Source of the DNA: Cupriavidus metallidurans CH34
Lineage (GTDB): Bacteria > Pseudomonadota > Gammaproteobacteria > Burkholderiales > Burkholderiaceae
DNA length: 64,000 nt
Reading direction: 5' to 3'
Assembly (NCBI RefSeq): GCF_000196015.1
Contig: NC_007974.2
Coordinates: forward strand, 62,001 to 126,000
Below the pieces are notes generated by a model. The model saw only the letters and a program-made list of their open reading frames with translations. It did no database searches and was not told the origin of the DNA. This document shows, one piece after another, positions 25,352-33,488 of the stretch. The stretch's first letter is position 1. Each line of letters begins with the position of its first letter. A program made the position numbers and the translations under genes.

Positions 25352-25366
25352 GTACCCATTTCTGCG
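25352..25366 (+). repeat. 15-bp intergenic motif, copy 3
   Basis: GTACCCATTTCTGCG, one mismatch from copies 1, 2 and 5. Confidence 0.7.
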
Positions 25367-25391
25367 AGCGTGACTCGCGTCCCCGCAAATG

Positions 25392-25418
25392 AAAACGGCG
25401 ACCCTTTCAGGTCGCCGT
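25392..25418 (-). terminator. Intrinsic terminator of the feo operon
   Basis: ACGGCGACC (25395-25403) pairs with GGTCGCCGT (25410-25418) around CTTTCA. On the minus strand the stem is followed by TTTTC. It lies 29 bases past the stop of the last feo-linked gene. Confidence 0.8.
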
Positions 25419-25446
25419 CGTCAGGCATCATCCGTCGATCCCGTCG

Positions 25447-25767
25447 TCAGGATTTGCGTACGAAGCGGACGATATGCTCGTTGCTGGCGCCGCCTGACTC
25501 CGTCGACTTGGTCGAGGTATTGGATCCGCAGGTGCTGCATCCACTGTTCGTATCGCACCCCGTGGCGCAACCGGCGGCCTCGCGCGGCGCGAGTCGTCGC
25601 GCGACCCAGCCACGCCAGCCGCTGGCCGATGCTCCGCCCAGCCCCGCGGCCAGGCTCGCTTTCACGCGCTCGCGCGTGCGCGGCATGTAGCGGCCCACCA
25701 CGTGCACGGCGCAGGCCAGCACGATCAGCGGAACCACCAGCGTTTCAAAGGCTTGATAGAACGTCAT
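25447..25767 (-). CDS. Small Cys-rich membrane-anchored protein linked to feoB (DUF6587-like)
   Basis: 106 aa with one N-terminal transmembrane segment (TLVVPLIVLACAVHVVGRYM), a basic stretch, and a C-terminal cysteine cluster CATGCDTNSGCSTCG (four Cys) that could bind Fe or Zn. It starts 15 bases after the feoB stop and is followed by the operon terminator, so it is the third gene of the feo operon. Position and size resemble FeoC, but there is no winged-helix sequence. A role in assembling or sensing for FeoB is inferred from context only. Confidence 0.75.
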   Translation of the reverse strand: MTFYQAFETLVVPLIVLACAVHVVGRYMPRTRERVKASLAAGLGGASASGWRGWVARRLAPREAAGCATGCDTNSGCSTCGSNTSTKSTESGGASNEHIVRFVRKS

Positions 25768-25782
25768 GGTCTTTGTGCCCGT

Positions 25783-27645
25783 TCAACTGAACATCAACGC
25801 CACGCGGTACGTGATGAACGACGCGAGGTAGGCCAGCCCGCCCAGGTAGGCGACGGAGGCGGCCATCACCTTCCAGGAGTTGGTTTCGCGACGGATCACG
25901 GCGAGCGTGGAGATGCACTGCGGCGCGAAGACGTACCACGCCAGCAGCGACAGCGCGGTGGCCAGCGGCCACTGAGCGGCAATCATCGGTGCGAGCTGCG
26001 TGGCCACGGCGTCGTCGCTGCCGGACAGCGCGTAGACCGTACCCAGCGCGCCCACGGCGACTTCGCGGGCAGCCATGCCGGGCACCAGGGCGATACAGAT
26101 CTGCCAGTTAAAGCCGATCGGGGCGAAGACATGTTCGAGCGCGCGCCCGATCATCCCCGCAAAGCTATAGTCGATCGCGGGCATGGTGGCGCCTTCGGGC
26201 GGTGACGGGAACGTCGCCAGGAACCACAGCAGCACCGTCATCGTCAGGATCACGCGGCCGACACGTGACAGGAAGATGCGGGCGCGTTCCCACAGGCCAA
26301 TGGCGATGTCGCGCGGATTCGGCACGCGATACGCCGGCAATTCCATCAGCAGCGGATGCTCGGTGTGGTCGCGGCGGAACCACTTGAGCACGTATGCCAC
26401 CAGCAGCGCGCTGACGATGCCGGCCACGTAGAGCACGAAGAGCACCAGGCCCTGCAGGTTGAACAATCCGGCCACCGTGCGTTCCGGGATGAATGCGGCG
26501 ATCAGCAGCGCGTAGACAGGCAGGCGTGCCGAGCAGGTCATCAGCGGCGCCACGAGAATGGTCGTCAGCCGGTCGCGCGGGTCCTGGATCGTGCGCGTGG
26601 CCATGATCCCCGGAATCGCGCAGGCGAAGCTGGAGAGCAGGGGAATGAACGAGCGGCCGGACAGGCCCGCGCTCATCATCAGGCGGTCAAGCAGAAACGC
26701 CGCGCGCGGCAGGTAGCCCGATTCCTCGAGCGTCAGGATAAACAGGAACAGGAACAGGATCTGCGGCAGGAACACGATCACGCTGCCAACGCCCGCGATG
26801 ATGCCGTCCACGATCAGGCTCTTGAGCATCCCGTCGGGCATCGTCGTGCCGACCAGCTCGCCGAACCAGTGCACGCCGGCCTCGATGCCGTCCATCAACG
26901 GCGTGGCCCACGAGAACACGGCCTGGAACATGAAGAACAGCAACACCGCCAGAATCGCCAGGCCGAAAACCGGGTGCAGCACCACGACGTCGAGCTTGTC
27001 CTCGAACTGCGCGGTGCGCGTGGGCATATTGACGGCGACGTCGAGCAGCCGCTTGACCTCGGCGTGCGTATCGAGCTCCGACACGCTATCGAGCGGCTGG
27101 GCCTGTGGCGCCGGTGGCAGCGTGTCGTCGAACAGCTTGATCAGCGATGCAGCGCCATCGTGCTTGACCGCGACGGTTTGCACCACTGGCACGCCAAGTT
27201 CACGCGACAGCGCTTCGCGATCGATCTTGATGCCGCGCCGTTCGGCGGCATCGCTCATGTTCAGCACCACCACCATCGGCACCCCAAGGCGGCGCAGTTC
27301 CAGCACGAAGCGCAGGTGCAGGCGCAGATTGGTGGCGGCCACCACGGACACGATCAGGTCCGGGCGTGTCTCGCCCGGGCGCTGGCCCAGGCAGACCTCG
27401 CGCGTGATGGCTTCATCCAGGCTGGCGGAGTCCAGGCTGTAGGCGCCCGGCAGGTCGAGGATGCGAACCGTGCGCCCGCCCGGAGACACAAACTGGCCTT
27501 CCTTGCGTTCGACGGTGACGCCCGCGTAGTTGGCCACCTTCTGGCGGCTGCCGGTGAGACGATTGAACAGTGCGGTCTTGCCGCAGTTGGGATTGCCTAC
27601 CAGCGCAATGCGCAGGGCGGCGGTGGGATTCTGTGCGACTGACAT
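25783..27645 (-). CDS. feoB: Ferrous iron transporter FeoB
   Basis: 620 aa inner-membrane Fe(II) permease with an N-terminal G protein. G1 GNPNCGKT is at residues 17-24, the switch-I region ANYAGVTVERKEG follows, and G3 DLPGAYSL and G4 LNMSD are present. The C-terminal half has about 8-10 hydrophobic helices with two Gate motifs (FACAIPGIMATRTI and PGMAAREVAVGALGTV). The length is somewhat shorter than E. coli FeoB (773 aa) but normal for beta-proteobacteria. It lies 23 bases after feoA. Confidence 0.96.
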   Translation of the reverse strand: MSVAQNPTAALRIALVGNPNCGKTALFNRLTGSRQKVANYAGVTVERKEGQFVSPGGRTVRILDLPGAYSLDSASLDEAITREVCLGQRPGETRPDLIVSVVAATNLRLHLRFVLELRRLGVPMVVVLNMSDAAERRGIKIDREALSRELGVPVVQTVAVKHDGAASLIKLFDDTLPPAPQAQPLDSVSELDTHAEVKRLLDVAVNMPTRTAQFEDKLDVVVLHPVFGLAILAVLLFFMFQAVFSWATPLMDGIEAGVHWFGELVGTTMPDGMLKSLIVDGIIAGVGSVIVFLPQILFLFLFILTLEESGYLPRAAFLLDRLMMSAGLSGRSFIPLLSSFACAIPGIMATRTIQDPRDRLTTILVAPLMTCSARLPVYALLIAAFIPERTVAGLFNLQGLVLFVLYVAGIVSALLVAYVLKWFRRDHTEHPLLMELPAYRVPNPRDIAIGLWERARIFLSRVGRVILTMTVLLWFLATFPSPPEGATMPAIDYSFAGMIGRALEHVFAPIGFNWQICIALVPGMAAREVAVGALGTVYALSGSDDAVATQLAPMIAAQWPLATALSLLAWYVFAPQCISTLAVIRRETNSWKVMAASVAYLGGLAYLASFITYRVALMFS

Positions 27646-27668
27646 GTGAGTGCGAAGAGGCAGGCCGG

Positions 27669-27971
27669 TTACGCGATGCGCTGCGATGGCGGCGCTTCGG
27701 TTTCGCCGGCTGGCGCGATGCTGGTCACGGTGGCGCTGGCCACTTCCACGGTGATGCGGGCGGCTTCCGAGCGGCGCAACGCGAATCGCGAGTAGCCAAC
27801 CTGGGCAACGAGCGGATCCTTGCCGAACGGTCCGAACGCGATGATCTGCACGGTCTCGCCGGGCACGAAGCCCAGGTCGCGCAGACGGCGCGCAATGGGA
27901 TCATGCGTGAATTCGTCATCCACGGATTTCACAACGGCGGCAGTGCGCCGGGGCAGTTCAGACAACCGCAT
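27669..27971 (-). CDS. feoA: Ferrous iron transport protein FeoA
   Basis: 100 aa SH3-like cytosolic protein that supports FeoB function. ATG 27971 is chosen because MRLSELPRRTAAVVKSV is the family N-terminus; further upstream in-frame sequence covers the regulatory region. Conserved RRLRDLGFVPGETVQIIAFGPFGKDPLVAQVGYSRFALRRSEAARI is present. First gene of the feoA-feoB-DUF6587 operon; a Fur-like box lies 65-85 bases upstream. Confidence 0.95.
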   Translation of the reverse strand: MRLSELPRRTAAVVKSVDDEFTHDPIARRLRDLGFVPGETVQIIAFGPFGKDPLVAQVGYSRFALRRSEAARITVEVASATVTSIAPAGETEAPPSQRIA

Positions 27972-28035
27972 ATGCTTCCAGTCCAGGGGCGCGATCAGCG
28001 CCGCGCGGCAGGCTCGGAACCTGCCGGCTACGTAA

Positions 28036-28056
28036 ATAGAAATCGTTCTCGATTGT
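28036..28056. promoter_or_regulatory. Fur-like box upstream of feoA
   Basis: ATAGAAATCGTTCTCGATTGT; read on the minus strand it gives ACAATCGAGAACGATTTCTAT, close to the GATAATGATAATCATTATC consensus (AAT, GAGAA, GATT blocks). A TATACA -10-like hexamer abuts it on the minus strand. Fur repression of feo is established in many proteobacteria. Confidence 0.6.
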
Positions 28057-28244
28057 ATAGCATTCGTAGCCGTTTGGCGCTTTGACGGTGGTTTACCGCG
28101 CATCGCATATTGGGAAATCGACGACGATTTGCCCCCGGTAAACCCCCCTTATGTTCCGAATAACACAATTGCGGTATTGGTTGCGAAGTCGCCTCGGGGC
28201 TAAGCTGCAAGCACGCTGAACACCCCGTTCCACGCGTACTTCTC

Positions 28245-28278
28245 AAGCCACTGGCTTCGGCCAGTGGCTTCTTCTTTT
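28245..28278 (+). terminator. Orphan plus-strand intrinsic terminator (possible sRNA 3' end)
   Basis: AAGCCACTGG (28245-28254) and CCAGTGGCTT (28261-28270) form a perfect stem closed by a C(TTCG)G loop, followed by CTTCTTTT. It points along the plus strand, where no protein gene lies upstream (feoA is minus strand). It also sits 32 bases beyond the end of the minus-strand lysR gene, but there it lacks a T-run in that direction. Confidence 0.65.
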
Positions 28279-28309
28279 GGCGTATTCCTGGCGCCTTCTT
28301 GCCGAGTGT

Positions 28310-29203
28310 CTAGATGTCGGCCACGCTGGCGGCCAGCCTGACCATTTCGACGAAATGGTCGCGTGCCGGGTGATCCGGCGCCTGCTTCCACACGCAATAC
28401 ACCTCCGAAGGCACGGTCGCATCCGCAAGTGGCCGAAACGCGGCGCCTGCCATGCCGGAGCGTGCCATCGCAGCTGGCACCACGGCAATCCCCATCCCCT
28501 GTGACACCAACGACACCACGGACAGCCAGTGCCGCACCTCATGGCGAATCTGGGGATAGAAGCCGTGCGCGGCGCACATATCGAAAATGCGGCTGTAGTA
28601 GTCGGGCGACGCCTTGCGGGAGAACAGGACGAATGGCTCGCCGCGTAAGTCAGTGAGCGCTACCGTATTCTGTTGGCCAAGCGGATGCTTGGCTGGCATG
28701 CAGCAGACGAACGGTTCGCGGTGCGCCAGCGTGGTGGCCAGCTCATCCGGCACGCGGCTGGTGTGGACAAAGCCCGCATCGAGTTCACCGTGCAAAAGTG
28801 CATCAATCTGCTCTTGTGAGTTCAGCTCTGTCAGGGCCACGTGGATGCCGGGATAGCGCGCCTGGAACTCCTTCAGGCGCTGGGGCAGCCCACGATAGAG
28901 CATCGACCCCACGAAGCCGACCCGCAGCCGTCCCACCGCGCCGGCCTCGATCTCCCGCGCCAGTAGCCGGGCTTCCTCGGCCTGCGCCAGTAGTGCCATG
29001 GCCGATTCCCGAAACGCGCGTCCGGCCGCGGTCAGGCGCACGCCACGGCTGTCACGCTCGAACAGCCGGGCGCCGACCGAGGCTTCGAGTTGCTGGATAT
29101 TGAGCGATAGCGGCGGCTGCGAAATCGACAGTCGCCGTGCGGCGCGCCCGAAATGAAGTTCCTCGGCGAGCACAAGGAAGTAGCGCAGATGTCGGAATTC
29201 CAT
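28310..29203 (-). CDS. LysR-family regulator, BenM/CatR-like
   Basis: 297 aa. It starts MEFRHLRYFLVLAEELHFGRAARRLSISQPPLSLNIQQLE, the helix-turn-helix typical of the BenM/CatM/CatR subgroup (aromatic and acid sensors). The effector domain spans about 90-290. Divergent from an acyl-CoA dehydrogenase/Bug/CoA-transferase operon; an ATAC-N7-GTAT operator lies 5 bases upstream of its start. It probably autoregulates and activates that operon. Confidence 0.9.
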   Translation of the reverse strand: MEFRHLRYFLVLAEELHFGRAARRLSISQPPLSLNIQQLEASVGARLFERDSRGVRLTAAGRAFRESAMALLAQAEEARLLAREIEAGAVGRLRVGFVGSMLYRGLPQRLKEFQARYPGIHVALTELNSQEQIDALLHGELDAGFVHTSRVPDELATTLAHREPFVCCMPAKHPLGQQNTVALTDLRGEPFVLFSRKASPDYYSRIFDMCAAHGFYPQIRHEVRHWLSVVSLVSQGMGIAVVPAAMARSGMAGAAFRPLADATVPSEVYCVWKQAPDHPARDHFVEMVRLAASVADI

Positions 29204-29207
29204 GGCG

Positions 29208-29222
29208 ATACAAAATTTGTAT
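29208..29222. promoter_or_regulatory. ATAC-N7-GTAT operator for the adjacent LysR
   Basis: ATAC-AAAATTT-GTAT, a perfect dyad matching the published BenM/CatM consensus ATAC-N7-GTAT and the T-N11-A rule. It lies in the 143-base divergent region between the lysR and the acyl-CoA dehydrogenase gene. Confidence 0.7.
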
Positions 29223-29346
29223 TGATCGAGCCAATTTTAGAATTAGACACGAATCGTTGGGGTTTGAATAATGGACGCAAACCATCCCGCCCGACAGCCG
29301 CCCGACAGGCATCGTGTCCAGGACGGGGACTTCCAGGAGACGATTC

Positions 29347-31143
29347 ATGCCGACCAGCGCCGCGCGCCCAGCCGCGTCCACCACCGCGTACCCCGAAGTT
29401 GCCGCGCATCCGGTGCCAGATCGCCATGGCGCGAGTCTGTTCACGGCCGATCCGGACCTGCGCGCGCTGCTGCCGCTCTACCTGCCTGCTGACCTGTTCA
29501 ACCACCTGCTGCCGCACCTCGAGCGCATGGGCGCGCTGGCCGGCGGCGTGCTCGACGAACTGGCCAACGAGGCCGATCACGCGCCGCCCACGCTGTCGCA
29601 CCGCATCCGCACCGGCCTGGATGCCCAGCGCATCCATAAGCATCCGTCCTACGTGGAACTGGAGCGCGTGGCGTTCTCGGAATTCGGGCTGGCTGCGGCG
29701 TCGCATCGCGGCGGCGTGCTCGGCTGGGACAAGCCAATGCCCCCTGCCGCGAAGTACGCACTGACCTACCTGTTCGTGCAGGCCGAATTCGGCCTGTGCT
29801 GCCCGCTGTCGATGACCGATTCGCTGACGCGCACGCTGCGCAAGTTCGGCGATCCGGCGCTGGTCGACCGCTTCCTGCCGAACCTGACCACGCAGGTGTT
29901 CGACGACCTTTACCAGGGCGCGATGTTCATGACCGAACAGGGGGCAGGCTCTGACGTCGCCGCCACGACCACCCGTGCGATTCGCGACGGCAACGCCGAG
30001 GGTGGCTGGCGTCTGGTGGGCGACAAGTGGTTCTGCTCGAATCCCGATGCCGCGCTGGCGATGGTGTTGGCGCGGGTGGAGGAAGCCGACGGTTCGGCCG
30101 TTGCCGGTATCAAGGGCGTCTCGCTGTTCCTGTTGCCGCGCACGCTGGCGGATGGCAGCGCCAACCACTTCCGCATCATCCGTCTCAAGGACAAGCTCGG
30201 CACACGCTCGATGGCTAGCGGCGAGATCCGGCTGGAGGGCGCGCACGCCTACATGGTTGGCGAACTGGGCCGTGGTTTCGTGCAGATGGCCGACATGATC
30301 AACAACTCGCGCCTGTCCAACGGCGTGCGCGCGGCCGGCCTGATGCGCCGGGCGTTGACCGAGGGCCAGTTCATCGCCCGCGAGCGCCGCGCGTTCGGCA
30401 AGCGCCTGGCGGACATGCCGCTGATGCGTCGCCAGTTGCTGAAGCTGACGCTGCCCACGGAGCAGGCGCGCACGATGGTGTTCCAGACTGCCGAAGCCCT
30501 GCGCCGTGCCGACGCGGGCGATGCCGACGCCTATCCGCTGATGCGCATCCTGACACCGCTGATCAAGTTCCGCGCCTGCCGAGACGCACGCAAGGTCACG
30601 GGTGATGCGATGGAGATCCGCGGCGGCTGCGGCTACATCGAGGAATGGAGCGACCCGCGCCTCGTGCGCGACGCGCATCTCGGTTCGATCTGGGAAGGCA
30701 CGAGCAATATCGTCGCACTCGACGTGCTGCGCGCAATTCGCCGCGAGGGCTCGCTGCCCGTGTTGCAGGCACACCTGCAGGCGCTGCTTGGCGATACGCC
30801 GATGCACGCCACCGCGCGCGCCACGTTCGATCTGGCCCTGGCCAACACCGTCGCGCTGGCGACCCGTGCGGCAGAAGCCGGGGCCGATGGCGACGTGCTG
30901 GCGCGTCAGGCGGCTTCCGCGCTGTATCACGTGACCAGTGCCGTCGCCATGGCATGGGAAGCCGGCCAGATCGGTTCGGTTCGCCGGATGCGGCTGGCGC
31001 AGTTGGTGCTGGTGCATCGCGTGCTGCCGCAGGATCCGCTCGGCGGCGGCGTCGAGCCCGAGTGGCTGGCCGAAACCGTGGAGCCGCCCGCCGATGGCGT
31101 GGTGCGCGCGGCGGGGCCCGTGGACCAGATCAACGTGTTCTGA
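29347..31143 (+). CDS. Acyl-CoA dehydrogenase (AidB-like long form)
   Basis: 598 aa from ATG 29347 (AGGAGA upstream). FAD-dependent acyl-CoA dehydrogenase fold: the flavin/substrate region MFMTEQGAGSDVAATTT, a KDKLGTRSMASGEIRLEGAHAYMVGELGRG stretch, and RGGCGYIEEWSDPRLVRDAHLGSIWEGTSNIVALD near the C-terminus. About 600 aa and the IWEGTSNI motif place it with AidB/long-chain or isovaleryl-type subfamilies. It starts the operon with a Bug protein and CoA transferase, so it likely oxidises the CoA ester of an imported carboxylic acid. Confidence 0.88.
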   Translation: MPTSAARPAASTTAYPEVAAHPVPDRHGASLFTADPDLRALLPLYLPADLFNHLLPHLERMGALAGGVLDELANEADHAPPTLSHRIRTGLDAQRIHKHPSYVELERVAFSEFGLAAASHRGGVLGWDKPMPPAAKYALTYLFVQAEFGLCCPLSMTDSLTRTLRKFGDPALVDRFLPNLTTQVFDDLYQGAMFMTEQGAGSDVAATTTRAIRDGNAEGGWRLVGDKWFCSNPDAALAMVLARVEEADGSAVAGIKGVSLFLLPRTLADGSANHFRIIRLKDKLGTRSMASGEIRLEGAHAYMVGELGRGFVQMADMINNSRLSNGVRAAGLMRRALTEGQFIARERRAFGKRLADMPLMRRQLLKLTLPTEQARTMVFQTAEALRRADAGDADAYPLMRILTPLIKFRACRDARKVTGDAMEIRGGCGYIEEWSDPRLVRDAHLGSIWEGTSNIVALDVLRAIRREGSLPVLQAHLQALLGDTPMHATARATFDLALANTVALATRAAEAGADGDVLARQAASALYHVTSAVAMAWEAGQIGSVRRMRLAQLVLVHRVLPQDPLGGGVEPEWLAETVEPPADGVVRAAGPVDQINVF

Positions 31144-31252
31144 CGGCTCACCCAGAGAACACCCAGGCAGTACGGTGCGCCCGCAACGGCGCACCTCGCG
31201 CGCCCGCGGCGCGCATTCCAAACATAAAAAGCTTTACCGGAGACAACACATC

Positions 31253-32251
31253 ATGCCCCAATGGCACCGCCGCGCGGCCCTTGCCGCGCTGACCTCGTTG
31301 GTCGCCTGCACGTTCACGCTTACCACCACGCCGGCCTTCGCGCAGAAGGAATTCCCGAGCAAGCCCATCATGCTGGTGGTGACCTATCCGCCCGGCGGAC
31401 CCACCGACGCGATGGCCCGCACGCTGGCCGCTGCGTTGAAGAACAGCCTTGGCCAGCCAGTGGTCGTGGAGAACCGCGCGGGTGCGGGCGGCAATATCGG
31501 CGCGGAAGTCGTCGCGCGTGCCGAGCCCGATGGCTACACGCTGATGTTCGGCACGTCGGCGCCGCTGGCCATCAACGTCAGCCTGTATCGCAAGATCAAC
31601 TACGACCCGGTCAAGAGCTTCGCGCCGGTGATCCAGATCGGCCAACTGCCCAATGCGCTGGTGGTAAATCCGAGCGTGCCCGCGAAGAACGTGCAAGAGC
31701 TGATCGCGTACAGCAAGGCGCATCCGGGCAAGCTGTCCTATGCGTCGTCGGGCAATGGCGCATCGTCGCACCTGGCCGGCGTGCTGTTCAACAACCTGGC
31801 CGGCACCGACTTCCAGCATGTGCCATACAAGGGCACCGGCCCGGCGCTCAATGATCTGCTGGGTGGGCAGGTCAGCATGACGTTCACCGATGTGCTGACC
31901 GCGCTGCCGTTCATCAAGAGCGGCAAGGTGCGTGCGCTCGGGGTGACCACGAAAGGGCGTTCGCAGGCATTGCCCGATGTGCCCACCGTGGCGGAACAGG
32001 GTGTTGCCGGCTTCGATGTTTCGGTATTCTTCGGAGTGGTAGCACCTGCAGGTACGCCACCGGAAGTCATCCGCAAGCTCAATCACGCATTTGCCGATGC
32101 GTTGGCACAGCCAGACGTGCGCAAGACGCTGCTGGCACAGGGGCTGGAGTTCGCGCCGGCCACCACGCCAGAGCAGCTTGGTGGCTTCGTGAAGTCGGAA
32201 GTCGGCAAATGGCGTTCCGTGGTGCAGAAGTCGGGCGCGCAGCTCGACTGA
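31253..32251 (+). CDS. Tripartite tricarboxylate transporter substrate-binding protein (Bug family)
   Basis: 332 aa from ATG 31253. The signal peptide ends near PAFA, then KPIMLVVTYPPGGPTDAMARTL, RAGAGGNIGAEVVARAEPDG and VPYKGTGPALNDLLGGQVSM. It lies 109 bases after the acyl-CoA dehydrogenase and 23 before the CoA transferase, so it probably captures the organic acid activated by the latter. Third orphan Bug protein in the window; no TctAB is present. Confidence 0.9.
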   Translation: MPQWHRRAALAALTSLVACTFTLTTTPAFAQKEFPSKPIMLVVTYPPGGPTDAMARTLAAALKNSLGQPVVVENRAGAGGNIGAEVVARAEPDGYTLMFGTSAPLAINVSLYRKINYDPVKSFAPVIQIGQLPNALVVNPSVPAKNVQELIAYSKAHPGKLSYASSGNGASSHLAGVLFNNLAGTDFQHVPYKGTGPALNDLLGGQVSMTFTDVLTALPFIKSGKVRALGVTTKGRSQALPDVPTVAEQGVAGFDVSVFFGVVAPAGTPPEVIRKLNHAFADALAQPDVRKTLLAQGLEFAPATTPEQLGGFVKSEVGKWRSVVQKSGAQLD

Positions 32252-32274
32252 TCATGACAAGAACAGGAGGAGAC

Positions 32275-33414
32275 ATGACGCCACTCACACCCGGCGCGCT
32301 GGCAGGCATTCGCGTAGTCGATCTGTCGCGCATTCTGGGCGGCCCGCTTTGCGGCCAGATCCTCGGCGATCACGGCGCGGACGTACTCAAGATCGAGCCT
32401 CCGCAGGGCGATGACACACGCACCTGGGGGCCGCCGTTCCGCGATGGCGTGGCGTCGTACTACTTCGGCCTCAATCGCAACAAGCGCATCATGAAGCTGG
32501 ACCTGACGGCCGACACCGACCGCGAAGTCTTGCTGACGCTGCTGGCCGATGCCGACGTGCTGATCGAGAACTTCAAGACCGGCACGCTCGAGAAATGGGG
32601 CCTTGGTTTCGATGTGCTGTCGCAGCGCTTCCCCCGGCTCGTGCATTGCCGCGTGTCGGGCTTCGGCGCCGATGGTCCGCTGGGTGGACTGCCGGGTTAT
32701 GACGCGGCGATCCAGGCGATGGCCGGCATCATGAGCATCAACGGCGAGGCCGACCGAGAACCGCTGCGCGTTGGTTTGCCCGTGGTGGACATGGTCACTG
32801 GTCTGAACGCCGCGCTGGGCGTGCTGCTGGCATTGCAGGAGCGCGAACGCAGCGGCCGTGGGCAGTTCGTGGAATCGGCGCTATATGACTCGGGCCTGTC
32901 GCTGCTGCATCCCCATGCGGCCAACTGGTTCATGAGTGGCAAGACGCCCGGGCGCACCGGTAACGCGCATCCGAACATCTACCCGTACGACACGGTGGCC
33001 ACCGCGACCGATCCGATCTTCCTTGCCGTCGGTAACGACCGGCAATTCCGCATCCTGTGCGAGTACCTCGGCGTGGCGGAGCTGGCCGACGACGAACGCT
33101 TTGCAACGGCAGGCGCGCGCTCGGTCAATCGGGCGCAATTGAAGGGCACGCTGGAATCGAAGCTGGCCACGTGGGACGGCAAGGCGCTGGCCGACGAACT
33201 GTCTGCGGCCGGTGTACCGTGCGCACCGGTGTTGTCGGTGCCCGATGCACTGACGCATCCGCATACCGCCCATCGCGAGATGGTGGTGGAGATGCCCGGC
33301 GGTTACAAGGGCCTGGGCGCTCCGGTCAAACTGAGCCGCACGCCGGCGACGTACCGGTATGCACCGCTGACCGAAGGCAACCAGTTCCTGCCGCGCGAGG
33401 CGGCGAACGATTGA
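32275..33414 (+). CDS. CaiB/BaiF family (class III) CoA transferase
   Basis: 379 aa from ATG 32275 (GGAGGAG upstream; an ATG at 32254 is possible). Family motifs are RVVDLSRILGGPLCGQILGDHGADVLKIE and GLNRNKR. The catalytic Asp (formyl-CoA transferase Asp169 equivalent) is Asp172 in LPVVDMVTG. It would move CoA from a donor such as succinyl-CoA to the acid brought in by the neighbouring Bug protein, giving the substrate for the acyl-CoA dehydrogenase in the same operon. The exact acid is unknown. Confidence 0.9.
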   Translation: MTPLTPGALAGIRVVDLSRILGGPLCGQILGDHGADVLKIEPPQGDDTRTWGPPFRDGVASYYFGLNRNKRIMKLDLTADTDREVLLTLLADADVLIENFKTGTLEKWGLGFDVLSQRFPRLVHCRVSGFGADGPLGGLPGYDAAIQAMAGIMSINGEADREPLRVGLPVVDMVTGLNAALGVLLALQERERSGRGQFVESALYDSGLSLLHPHAANWFMSGKTPGRTGNAHPNIYPYDTVATATDPIFLAVGNDRQFRILCEYLGVAELADDERFATAGARSVNRAQLKGTLESKLATWDGKALADELSAAGVPCAPVLSVPDALTHPHTAHREMVVEMPGGYKGLGAPVKLSRTPATYRYAPLTEGNQFLPREAAND

Positions 33415-33437
33415 GTTGGGTGCCAACCGTTGGTATG

Positions 33438-33484
33438 CGCCCCCCTCTCCCGGCGGGAGAGGGGGGGCAAAAACACCCTCACCG
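33438..33484. repeat. Dispersed GC-rich inverted repeat, copy 3
   Basis: CCCCCCTCTCCCG/GCGGGAGAGGGGGGG palindrome followed by a CACCCTCACCGC tail, placed between the convergent CoA-transferase and lactate-permease genes. It may terminate both. Confidence 0.6.
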
Positions 33485-33488
33485 CTTC

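Noticed and set aside
29032..31221. A 729-codon open frame antisense to the acyl-CoA dehydrogenase
   Set aside because: It overlaps two real genes (dehydrogenase and lysR) and has no family features.
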